A DNA stretch of 64,000 nucleotides. It comes from Meandrina meandrites. Lineage: Eukaryota > Cnidaria > Anthozoa > Scleractinia > Meandrinidae. Position 1 is the first letter of the stretch. Every line of letters begins with the position of its first letter. Positions 23,786 to 30,877 of this stretch are shown here, one piece after another. The position numbers and the translations under genes are program-made. The stretch is taken from positions 30,767,277 to 30,831,276 of the forward strand of contig OY855912.1 in NCBI GenBank assembly GCA_963693305.1. Reading direction: 5' to 3'. A model generated the notes under the pieces. The model saw nothing but the letters and a program-made list of their open reading frames with translations, searched no databases and was not told where the DNA came from.

Positions 23786-24772
23786 TTACCCCACTGCTGG
23801 AGGTAATTCTGTATCCGGAGGTACCACAAGCAGTTCTTCACGTACAAAACCACGCTTAGGCCCGTCGCGCAAATAGTAGAGAACAGGTTGATTCGGTTTG
23901 GTAAAAGAACGTTCAAGGTTGTAAACTTTCAAAGACCAGATTGGATCAGTGGCTCTTTTCGTCCCACCTTCAAGCTCACCAGGTTCGTACAAATACCGAA
24001 CCATAGCGATGGATGGGAGCTTTTTTTCGTTCAAACCAACGGGTCTCAAATATTCAGTTGATGGCTCCGCATAAACATTTTTTTTCTTGATTGCGGCAGC
24101 AGGTTTCATACCAATCAATCGAGTGACTTGGTTGTTCAGAGCAGAAACAACTTTGGGAAGCCTTTTTACCCACTCAGTAGACCGCAAACCCTCAGGTGAA
24201 CGCATTTCAACGGCGTACTGGTGGCCAAACAAACGCTCAGCCAAGGTACGATTGAAACGTTCAACAATAGCTTGGTCTCTATGAATTTCAGGGTGGCCAC
24301 GTCTGATAGAAGTTTTGTGATTTTCCATTTCTTTTGTAACAGCGCCCATAAATTCACGCCCAGGATCAACCTGCAACAGTTGAGGCCATTTCAAAGGTCC
24401 ACGTGTATAAATTGTCTTAAAAGCTTTGGCAACCTCATCAGAGTTTTTAGAGGTTAAAGGCTGAGCTTCTTTGAATCTGCTGGCAACATCAACAACGGTA
24501 AGCGCGTATTTGTAAGTGCTACGGCCCACTTTGTCATGTGGCAGAAAAAGAAGATCTGCCTGATGCACTTTGTTGGGTGTAGGCACGTCGAATTTTAGGC
24601 GAGGAATGTAGCGCGGTGCGGGGAGGTAAATCTGCCAGAGCGCTTGTTTGAACAACCATTCTTTGGCAACAACTTCAGGAACCTTTGCAGCGACCGCTAA
24701 TTTTTTAATGGCAGAGATACCTTTCCAGTAACCCTGCGGACTGTAGTAACGCCGCTCTAATTTTTTATCCAT
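23786..24772 (-). CDS. INT: RVE-family (retroviral-type) integrase
   Basis: 328 aa. The DDE catalytic core is visible: first Asp in HQADLLFLP (about residue 73), second in LQVDPGREF (about 140), and Glu in AIVERFNRTL 35 residues later, the usual DD(35)E spacing. The C-terminal third has the SH3-like look of Polinton integrases (YYLRDGPKRGFVREELLVV). A Zn-binding HHCC N-terminus is not obvious. Its role is insertion of the element into host DNA, producing the 6 bp duplication typical of the family. It converges on PolB with 8 bp between stop codons and is divergent from the next gene across about 28 bp. Confidence 0.93.
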   Translation of the reverse strand: MDKKLERRYYSPQGYWKGISAIKKLAVAAKVPEVVAKEWLFKQALWQIYLPAPRYIPRLKFDVPTPNKVHQADLLFLPHDKVGRSTYKYALTVVDVASRFKEAQPLTSKNSDEVAKAFKTIYTRGPLKWPQLLQVDPGREFMGAVTKEMENHKTSIRRGHPEIHRDQAIVERFNRTLAERLFGHQYAVEMRSPEGLRSTEWVKRLPKVVSALNNQVTRLIGMKPAAAIKKKNVYAEPSTEYLRPVGLNEKKLPSIAMVRYLYEPGELEGGTKRATDPIWSLKVYNLERSFTKPNQPVLYYLRDGPKRGFVREELLVVPPDTELPPAVG

Positions 24773-24800
24773 TTAAATAATTATGCGCGGCCATATATAC
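24773..24800. promoter_or_regulatory. Divergent promoter between integrase and the 168-aa gene
   Basis: The gap is very short and AT-rich: TTTAAATAATTA beside the integrase ATG, and CCATATATAC directly before the ATG at 24801. If the plus-strand gene starts at 24801, this 28 bp must serve both directions. Confidence 0.45.
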
Positions 24801-25307
24801 ATGGATACAAAACTTCGCGTACCTAACCCCCACAGGCAACAACTGGAAAAAATGTTGTTGGAAGAGCAGGAAGCGTTAATAAAAGAAATCAAACCGGAAA
24901 TCGAGCTTGACTTTTACTCATGGGAACCCCCACTGCCGGATGAGCCTCATGAAGAGATGAGACACCACCTCAAATTATGGTATTTACTTGCGGTACTAAA
25001 AAAAGTCGGCATTTCTGTAGATCAGGTCGGTGACAATATGGGGTTGACTTTTTTGGGCAATGTCATTCACCAGTTCAAGCGGAATCAGCAACTGAGTTGC
25101 TACCCCGGATCGTGTAACTATGTTTGTTTTTTATACAACTATTTTCAAAAGGTCTCATCAGTCGATTGGCCGGAGAAAAATGCAATACTGGGAAAACTCA
25201 CGAAAAGATTGCCGAAGATGGTACAAACCAGAAATAAAGCTGAAAAAAGTTTCAACGAATGGTGGTTGGAGGCAAACACCCCACCATTAAACAGAAGTTG
25301 TCTTTGA
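24801..25307 (+). CDS. Polinton protein of unknown function (168 aa)
   Basis: I do not recognise a domain. An in-frame ATG lies at 24783, but the one at 24801 (CCATATATAC|ATGG) fits the TATA-then-ATG pattern of the other genes, so I prefer it. The protein is soluble-looking: an acidic helical N-terminus (QQLEKMLLEEQEALIKEI), a central helical stretch LKLWYLLAVLKKVGISVDQV, and a basic C-terminus. It contains one of the recurring palindromes (25087-25102), read as NQQLSCYPG. Its 3' end overlaps the minus-strand gene end by about 20 bp. Confidence 0.7.
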   Translation: MDTKLRVPNPHRQQLEKMLLEEQEALIKEIKPEIELDFYSWEPPLPDEPHEEMRHHLKLWYLLAVLKKVGISVDQVGDNMGLTFLGNVIHQFKRNQQLSCYPGSCNYVCFLYNYFQKVSSVDWPEKNAILGKLTKRLPKMVQTRNKAEKSFNEWWLEANTPPLNRSCL

Positions 25308-25805
25308 TGTTCTGTTAACCTTTACCCCGCCGTCAGTGTGGTTTGAAAAACGCAGTTTTGTCTTTGCAGTAGTAAAGCTGTTGTACTTTTTGATAATATC
25401 TTGGTACTCACTGTCTGAGATTTTACCATCTTCAAGAGCGGTCGATATGAGAGAGTTGATCGTGCTCAGCGTAGCTTCAGCCAAAGTTTGTATTTTTTCG
25501 TGTTTTTTCGCTTTACGCAGGAAAAATTTGACGGTGACGATGGAGGAGGTTGACACCAATGAAAACAAGGTGGCAGTTGCGATTAAAGGGGCGCCAACAA
25601 CAACGCCAACCGCAGAAAGCGAAGCGGCCAGCCCAGAGCCTGTAAGAATGGTAGCAACTCCACCTGTTAACGCACATACCGTTTGACAACGCGTGTGCCA
25701 CCGTTTAAACTTGGCTGAGGTTTGGTAGTAATGCACCAACTGGTTTTCAAGATTTTTCTTTATCATTTCTATTTCAGCCCGCCGGAATTTTGTTGCAGAA
25801 TCCAT
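25287..25805 (-). CDS. Two-helix membrane protein, SLATT-like
   Basis: 172 aa. An N-terminal amphipathic helix (IEMIKKNLENQLVHYY) is followed by two hydrophobic segments, about 41-64 (with ALTGGVATILTGSGLAAS) and about 67-97 (with VGVVVGAPLIATATLFS), then a cytosolic-looking helical tail. The arrangement of a short helix, paired TM hairpin and C-terminal helices recalls SLATT-type membrane-effector proteins, but also simple viral membrane proteins. ATG is preceded by TATATATAGAA. It is the first (most distal) gene of the minus-strand virion block. Function unknown; possible roles are membrane passage or virion egress. Confidence 0.75.
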   Translation of the reverse strand: MDSATKFRRAEIEMIKKNLENQLVHYYQTSAKFKRWHTRCQTVCALTGGVATILTGSGLAASLSAVGVVVGAPLIATATLFSLVSTSSIVTVKFFLRKAKKHEKIQTLAEATLSTINSLISTALEDGKISDSEYQDIIKKYNSFTTAKTKLRFSNHTDGGVKVNRTSKTTSV

Positions 25806-25835
25806 TTCTATATATATGTGTTTAAAAATAGGTTA

Positions 25836-26687
25836 TCAACAATCATATGTGTTATGCCATTTGCCGTTAATTTTCTTTATCTCCCCCCTGCAACCCTTTT
25901 TAGGGTGCGTCCAAAACTTTTTGCTGAACAGACCGGTTTTCGTGTTAAAGGCACCTTTTGCGATGTCACCACTCCAATACTTTTTAAACAAATCCTTATC
26001 ACCACCTGTGACAGCCATGATTGCAGCAGCCACATCTTGAGCCGGTTGAAAGCCTGGAATTTTTTCGCCAATCTTTTTATTGATCGTTTCACCGACACCC
26101 AAACCTACTTTTTGCTTCGAGCTGATTGCGTTGCGCGCCGCGGCGTGACCCCATTGCCGTTTGTTTTTGGGAATAGCATCAAGCGCCTTCACCATTTTTT
26201 TGTCTGCAGCGTGTTTGCAGCCTTTCTCATTTTTCTTGCCTGCACAGACGGCATAATCAACATCATGCTGCATTGCAACTGCGTCCGTGGCGCCTGTGGG
26301 TTGCTGATAAATCTTCAAGATCTTTCCCGTCTTGGGGTCGTAAGAAAGCTGTTTTTCAAGAGGATTGTACGGCCCTGTGTAGTTGTGGCCCGGAAGTGTC
26401 CACCCCTTTTTTGGCTTAGGCAGCTTACCAATAGCTTTATGCAAATCAAAAGCCCCACCGCGTTGGTAAAGGGGGTTTGTTGGGTCATCTACCCGATTAC
26501 CCGCATAAATTCTCATATCATAATTACCACCACTTTGTGTTTTATTAGAAACGAATCGTGTTTTGGTAATGCCACAACTTGCGCATTTTACTTTAAGCAG
26601 CCTTCTACCATTTTTTGTGGTAGTGTTTTTTTCGCTTCCCGGTACGTTGGGTGTGAATCGCTTTTCCTTCACGCAGTATACCTCCAT
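25836..26687 (-). CDS. Parvovirus-type phospholipase A2 protein with Cys-module N-terminus
   Basis: 283 aa. Residues 1-50 (YCVKEKRF near 4-11, CASC at 35-38) form a zinc-ribbon-like module with only three obvious Cys, shared with the next gene. Residues 95-170 match the PLA2 of parvovirus VP1: LPGHNYTGPYNPL (Ca-loop), then DAVAMQHDVDYAVC with the catalytic His-Asp at 141-142 and Tyr at 145, and a later AADKK. PLA2 of this type is used by entering virions to breach endosomes; related domains are known in adintoviruses. The C-terminus has a further Cys pair. Gly-Gly dipeptides (QSGG, QRGG) between the modules could be protease sites. ATG follows TTATATAAG by zero to two bases. All catalytic residues are present. 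Confidence 0.85.
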   Translation of the reverse strand: MEVYCVKEKRFTPNVPGSEKNTTTKNGRRLLKVKCASCGITKTRFVSNKTQSGGNYDMRIYAGNRVDDPTNPLYQRGGAFDLHKAIGKLPKPKKGWTLPGHNYTGPYNPLEKQLSYDPKTGKILKIYQQPTGATDAVAMQHDVDYAVCAGKKNEKGCKHAADKKMVKALDAIPKNKRQWGHAAARNAISSKQKVGLGVGETINKKIGEKIPGFQPAQDVAAAIMAVTGGDKDLFKKYWSGDIAKGAFNTKTGLFSKKFWTHPKKGCRGEIKKINGKWHNTYDC

Positions 26688-26726
26688 CTTATATAATTAA
26701 AGAAAATTAACTTTGGGTTAACCTCA

Positions 26727-27287
26727 CTAATTGTGACACCCACCTTTCAACTTATTTCCCGGTATCATATCTTTTGGTCTTAATCTGTTTGAGGCTTTAG
26801 TCAACAAATCCCCAGACAAAGCATCAATTGTGTAATTAACAGCTTTTCTCGCGATTGGTTTGGCTTTATTGGCTAACTTCTTCTGATACTCTGGTTGTCT
26901 CAGAAACTCGCTTGCAAAGTATCTTCCTTGTTTCACACCTTGCTTTGCTAAATAAGGAACTCCGTACTCAAAGAAAGCTTCAGCTGCTGTATTTCCAACT
27001 GTATCAAAAACCCCACCTCCAAACATTCTTTTTTCGGCGCGTGCAAGTTCTTCTCTCTTCTTTTTGGGTAAACCCCTTCTGGTCCACTTAAATATTGGTT
27101 CCAAAATATTACCTCCTTCTTGGGCAGCACCATTTTGTGTTTTATTAGAAACGAATCTTGTCTTGGTAATGCCGCAGCTAGCACATTTTACTTTAAGCAG
27201 TCTTCTGCCGTTTTTTGCGGTTGTAATTTTTTCACTTCCCTCCACATTGGGTGTGAAGCGCTTTTCTTTCACACAGTAAACATCCAT
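26727..27287 (-). CDS. Cys-module basic protein, likely virion component
   Basis: 186 aa from the ATG at 27287 (MDVYCV), which aligns with the start of the PLA2 gene; another ATG lies three codons upstream. Residues 1-50 are nearly identical to the PLA2 protein N-terminus (YCVKEKRFTPN, LLKVKCASCGITKTRF), showing a duplicated module. The rest is basic and helical with no recognised domain. MFGG|G (about 88-92) and LKGG|C near the C-terminus match the adenovirus protease consensus (M/I/L)XGG-X, suggesting processing by the element's own protease. Its upstream end overlaps the protease gene's last codons. Confidence 0.75.
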   Translation of the reverse strand: MDVYCVKEKRFTPNVEGSEKITTAKNGRRLLKVKCASCGITKTRFVSNKTQNGAAQEGGNILEPIFKWTRRGLPKKKREELARAEKRMFGGGVFDTVGNTAAEAFFEYGVPYLAKQGVKQGRYFASEFLRQPEYQKKLANKAKPIARKAVNYTIDALSGDLLTKASNRLRPKDMIPGNKLKGGCHN

Positions 27288-27288
27288 T

Positions 27289-27744
27289 CTATACATTATG
27301 TGTAAAATAATCCTTCACCACAGCCTCGTTGGCGTGTGTATTTTCCGAAAACATGCTCAAAATATCTCGAAACGACCGTCCTTTGTTACGCTCATTCAGG
27401 AAAAGCAAACAGTAGTAGCCGCAGCGCACACTGGATTCCTCCTGAAGCTGGTTGTCATTTCGTAGAAAGGTTTTTTTACCTTCAAGAATCAACTCTATTT
27501 CCCATTCTGCGGGTGGAGGTAAACCAAAAGAGTCAAAATATTCAGTTCCATCCCAGCAGCATACCCAATGGGTGCCTGGCCCTCCAAGATCATCCATGTT
27601 GATTATACAAGGGGAGTGGTTTTTCACGTGGATCTCGTCTCTCGCAAATATACCTTTGATGGGGATTTTCAAGTATTGGCACCATCGCTGCAAGTCATAA
27701 TCAGTTAAGGGGACATCAACGAAGGCGAGCTTTTTTTTGGTCAC
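27289..27744 (-). CDS. PRO: Adenain-like cysteine protease
   Basis: About 151 aa if read from the GTG at 27744. The adenovirus-protease catalytic set is visible: His in GTHWVCCW (59), Asp in YFDSFG (71), Gln101 and Cys108 in RCGYYC; the Gln-Cys spacing of seven equals that of adenovirus protease. The role is maturation cleavage of virion proteins. Odd feature: there is no ATG. The frame opens just after a TAG, and the first in-frame ATG falls inside the fold near residue 50. It overlaps the preceding gene by 29 bp around a run of eight A on the coding strand, so non-AUG initiation, frameshifting or RNA slippage is needed. Confidence 0.88.
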   Translation of the reverse strand: MTKKKLAFVDVPLTDYDLQRWCQYLKIPIKGIFARDEIHVKNHSPCIINMDDLGGPGTHWVCCWDGTEYFDSFGLPPPAEWEIELILEGKKTFLRNDNQLQEESSVRCGYYCLLFLNERNKGRSFRDILSMFSENTHANEAVVKDYFTHNV

Positions 27745-28186
27745 CCCAAGAACCTATAAATGGTGGCGGGCGCATATATGGTGGAGGGTTGATGCGCATA
27801 CCCTTTCCACCTGTTGGGGGTTTTACCCGCATGCCTGCACCATTCGCCAGCTTGCGCACATATTTGATTTGTGTCTTGCTCATGTCTATATCCATGCCCG
27901 TTTTGTTTTTGATAGCGCGCTCTATTTCTTTGATCTGCCTGGCGGTCAAGTGCCGCACATGTCTGATTTGTGTCTTGCTCATGTCTATGTCCACGCCCGT
28001 TTTGTTCTTGATAGCGCGCTCTATTTTTTTGATCTGCCTGGCGGTCAAGTGCAAAGTGTCGCTGCCGCCGGTTATAGCCTCGTTTTTAAATCTGAGCGTA
28101 ACTGCTTCTCCTGACCCAAAGGCCCGCGCGAGGCTTACCTTCTGCCCGTCTGAAAGTGAAATCTTGTGCGGATAGTAAGTCGTCAT
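27716..28186 (-). CDS. Basic repeat protein, likely virion core
   Basis: 156 aa, basic. Two consecutive 33-residue repeats (about 46-78 and 79-111) share HLTARQIK, IERAIKNKTG and DIDMSKTQI. An N-terminal DGQKVSLARAFGSG resembles motifs common in Polinton proteins. A Pro/Gly-rich tail (RINPPPYMRPPP) follows. ITGG|S (38-42) fits the adenain cleavage consensus. The gene starts with ATG after GAAATATAAGAA. The 99 bp internal duplication is nearly identical at the DNA level, so it is recent. Which virion role it has (DNA binding or scaffolding) is inference. Confidence 0.72.
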   Translation of the reverse strand: MTTYYPHKISLSDGQKVSLARAFGSGEAVTLRFKNEAITGGSDTLHLTARQIKKIERAIKNKTGVDIDMSKTQIRHVRHLTARQIKEIERAIKNKTGMDIDMSKTQIKYVRKLANGAGMRVKPPTGGKGMRINPPPYMRPPPFIGSWGDQKKARLR

Positions 28187-28279
28187 TTCTTATATTTCAT
28201 ACAAAAATTATTTCACTTTGAGGGATCAGCAACTCAGGCACTCGGCATCTCTTATATTTCATACAAAATTATTTCACTT
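28187..28279 (-). promoter_or_regulatory. Duplicated promoter-like segment between capsid and basic-repeat genes
   Basis: A segment of about 33 bp (TCTTATATTTCATACAAAA, then TTATTTCACTTT) occurs twice, about 59 bp apart, separated by AGGGATCAGCAACTCAGG, which carries half of the recurring AGCAACTGAGTTGCTA palindrome. The copy next to the ATG provides its TATA-like core. Confidence 0.55.
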
Positions 28280-29548
28280 TTAAACCATCACCAGCTCATT
28301 ACCCACCTGCTTGAGAACAAATTCGGACTCGTACAAAATTCCTGCATAAATGGTGTAGTCTTGCGCGTTGGCCGCCTCGTTGAGCCTGTAGTGGAAAACC
28401 ATCCGCTTCGGGTCGTTGGTCATGTTATCCTTGTTTTCGCGTAAGTCAAAATAGAGTACTGGGTATAAATCCTTGAAGTTGTTGGGTTGAAGCTGAACAC
28501 CGGTGTTGTAGTCGTTTTTGCGGTACCGGTAGTTTTTTAAGTCATTAAGAATGCGCAGTTTGAAGTTTTCGTCGTACTCCAGCTCTGGATAGTACTGTGA
28601 AGAGCCATACTGTAGCCGGCAGGTCGCTAGCTTGGCTGAATTGTCTCCGTCAATGTTAAAGGTGTCAAAGAAGTAGGGGTTTTGAACCATGGAGTCCTTC
28701 TTCCTTGACTGTTGAATGAAAATGAAAACATGTTTGGCATCCTTTATACCAGGATTTATCTGCCACTGTCCGAAAGCGTCACGCCGGCTGCTGCTGGGTT
28801 GGATCATTTCATTAAGGTACGTCCATTTCTGAGGCTTCAAAAAGTTTTCGTTTGCGAGCTTCTGCCCTTCGCTGGTGAAACGCAGCATTGGAACCCACAG
28901 CTCGAAGTTTCTCACCACTATCCTGCGATTGGTGCCGCCATCGTTTTGCCAAATCAGCTCTGCATCTGATTGTAGCTCAATTTCGAACTCCATCTGCATG
29001 GGGGGAAGAAGCTTATCACTCAGCTCTTCGAAGAATGAGTACCTGTTAAGCGGTATGAGGGTTTCAACCGTGAGGCCGGCGTGGGCAAGCAAGCCCCTTT
29101 GTCTGATTCCAAGGTTAGTGGCAGCGGCGGCCGTTACATTGCTATTATCTGTATCCAAATACCAAAACTGATCTTTCGCTGCGCTCCTCGCAAAGTCATC
29201 AGAAAAATCCAACAAGTTTTTGATAAATATTAGCTTGTGAATGTTGTCTACGTTGTAAATGTTTTTGCCCGATGATTTTACCACAAGTTTGTTTATCAGT
29301 GAAAATGAGCCGTTAATAGGCGCTGCCCGGACGTCTGCATTAACTACCGCGCCATCCGCGGTTACCTCAAAAGTGAAATCAGCCCGGAAGTAGGCGTTAT
29401 ACCAGTCATACCAGTTGTCTCGGTCGGTGAGTGTGAATTTATAGTTTGTTTTTACCTGGTGCTGATTGTTACCCGGGATAGTGATCGGTTTGTCTAACAT
29501 GATACGAACATACTCTGTTTTTTCCAAATGCCTGTGGCTTCTGAACAT
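28280..29548 (-). CDS. MCP: Major capsid protein, double jelly-roll (hexon-like)
   Basis: 422 aa, the size of Polinton double jelly-roll major capsid proteins. The N-terminus (FRSHRHLEKTEYVRI) leads into beta-rich sequence with typical features: TDRDNWYDWYNAYFRADFTF, then PINGSFSLINKLVVKSSGK, and in the second half FELWVPMLRF, PQKWTYLNEM and YPVLYFDLRENKD. It would form the trimeric capsomers of an icosahedral capsid. Intact from ATG (preceded by GATATATAGGCCGCAAG) to stop. Assignment rests on family knowledge and pattern, not a computed alignment. Confidence 0.88.
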   Translation of the reverse strand: MFRSHRHLEKTEYVRIMLDKPITIPGNNQHQVKTNYKFTLTDRDNWYDWYNAYFRADFTFEVTADGAVVNADVRAAPINGSFSLINKLVVKSSGKNIYNVDNIHKLIFIKNLLDFSDDFARSAAKDQFWYLDTDNSNVTAAAATNLGIRQRGLLAHAGLTVETLIPLNRYSFFEELSDKLLPPMQMEFEIELQSDAELIWQNDGGTNRRIVVRNFELWVPMLRFTSEGQKLANENFLKPQKWTYLNEMIQPSSSRRDAFGQWQINPGIKDAKHVFIFIQQSRKKDSMVQNPYFFDTFNIDGDNSAKLATCRLQYGSSQYYPELEYDENFKLRILNDLKNYRYRKNDYNTGVQLQPNNFKDLYPVLYFDLRENKDNMTNDPKRMVFHYRLNEAANAQDYTIYAGILYESEFVLKQVGNELVMV

Positions 29549-29581
29549 CTTGCGGCCTATATATCTTTTTAAAAAATTATT

Positions 29582-30067
29582 TTAATTTTCTGCTATCAAT
29601 TGGTTTACTTTCATCCTTGCAGCCTGACCCGCGTTTAAAATCTGTTGCAACTTTTTCCGTGAATCCCCGCTTAACTGAGTTGCTACCCCAGGGTTTAGCA
29701 TCTTCTTCAGTTTCTGCCGCGACTCGGTACTAAGTTTCTGTGGTGGGGTCTTTTTACCCTTTGGTTTTACACTTGGGGTCTTTTTACCCTTAGGTTTTAC
29801 ACTTGGAGTAGCAACTGAGTTGCTATTTCGCAAAACCGCTTGTATCTTGTCAGCCGCTTTTTCTTCTGCTTTTTCTGCGGCTTTTTTCAGCATTTGCTTC
29901 GAGGCTTCATTTACAGCCTTCTCCAACGTCTGACGGGTGACCTTCTTTTTGAACCGCTTTCCTATATTCATCAGGGTGTCTCTTACAACCCCCGTACCTT
30001 TGTGTCTGTATCTATATGTTCCGTTTGGCGCGTCATAATATCTCGCCCACTCACTCGGATGATTCAT
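29582..30067 (-). CDS. Lys-rich basic protein, likely DNA-binding core protein
   Basis: 161 aa from the first ATG (30067, MNHPSEWARYYDAPNG). The frame is open a little further upstream but only from a TTG with a poly-Lys run. It has high Lys/Arg, a helical Ala/Glu/Lys stretch (AVNEASKQMLKKAAEKAEEK), a twofold PSVKPKGKKT repeat, then two related segments (QKLKKMLNPG and KKLQQILNAG). Composition suits a condensed-genome core protein, but no domain is recognised. Two of the recurring palindromes lie inside the gene (29673-29689 partial and 29809-29825 perfect). Confidence 0.72.
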   Translation of the reverse strand: MNHPSEWARYYDAPNGTYRYRHKGTGVVRDTLMNIGKRFKKKVTRQTLEKAVNEASKQMLKKAAEKAEEKAADKIQAVLRNSNSVATPSVKPKGKKTPSVKPKGKKTPPQKLSTESRQKLKKMLNPGVATQLSGDSRKKLQQILNAGQAARMKVNQLIAEN

Positions 30068-30086
30068 TATTATACTTAGGTGTAAA

Positions 30087-30872
30087 TTATTTTTCTTTTT
30101 CTTCTTCTTCAATGATTATGCTTAAAGCCACGTCTTGGTCATTCAGATCTATAATGTTGTTGCGCCCGTCCGTGATTTTGATATTTATGCTATTGATTCT
30201 GTTTTTGTTCACCGGGTGCCACAGGAGGCGGTGGGGCTCTTTTGAAAAGGGGTAGCTGACGGTGAGTTCAGCGGTTGAAAAAGAAAACATAACGTCACCC
30301 CCGATGTTGTCCACAGCCCTTGTAATGAGATCACAATGGATGTAGATCCAGTCGACACCTCTTGTTATATTTGGCACGCGGTCGCTCCTGTTGTTCGCTC
30401 TGTCTATTGTTTTCTTGTAAAAACCCAGCAACGGAGCGAATTCACCTTCGGTTAGGTCAAGCTCGTAGCCGTCCTCCAACAAAATAACCGCCCGATATGT
30501 TGTGGTGTGAAAATACAGCTGAAAAATAAACTTGGATTTTTCATCCTTGGGATCCACTCTTCCGATTAGTGCCTGAATGGTGGTGTTGAGACCTTCGTAA
30601 TCATACATTCCATCCGGAATTGTCACGGTTTTCCAGTTCTTCTCTGTTTTTTTCCGCCATTTGAACTTGTTGTTGTTGTACAGTTTCGCGATGTTGTACC
30701 ACGAATAAGACATGGATACCAGCTCATTTAACGCCGCCTTGTACTTTTTGAAGGGTTCTAAAGCGATTGGCGGGTCAAAGTTAATTGTAAAGTCATGTGA
30801 CTTGCTGTTGGCGTTGTTTTGTTTGGCCAGCTGCGAGTCGAGCAACAGGTTGAAATGAAAATGGGTTGACAT
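30087..30872 (-). CDS. mCP: Minor capsid protein (penton-type)
   Basis: 261 aa. The beginning (FHFNLLLDSQLA, then DFTINFDPPIALEPFKKYKA) and the sequence IPDGMYDYEGLN, followed by LGFYKKTI further on, are characteristic of the Polinton minor capsid protein, a single jelly-roll that occupies icosahedral vertices. It ends in an acidic tail. ATG lies 7 bp after TATTATATAAG. It sits between the 289-aa protein and the basic protein in the minus-strand virion block. Confidence 0.85.
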   Translation of the reverse strand: MSTHFHFNLLLDSQLAKQNNANSKSHDFTINFDPPIALEPFKKYKAALNELVSMSYSWYNIAKLYNNNKFKWRKKTEKNWKTVTIPDGMYDYEGLNTTIQALIGRVDPKDEKSKFIFQLYFHTTTYRAVILLEDGYELDLTEGEFAPLLGFYKKTIDRANNRSDRVPNITRGVDWIYIHCDLITRAVDNIGGDVMFSFSTAELTVSYPFSKEPHRLLWHPVNKNRINSINIKITDGRNNIIDLNDQDVALSIIIEEEEKEK

Positions 30873-30877
30873 GTTGC

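Noticed and set aside
25722..26696. 324-codon plus-strand frame over the PLA2 gene
   Set aside because: It starts at a non-ATG codon, has no recognisable domain, and is antisense to a gene with clear PLA2 catalytic motifs.
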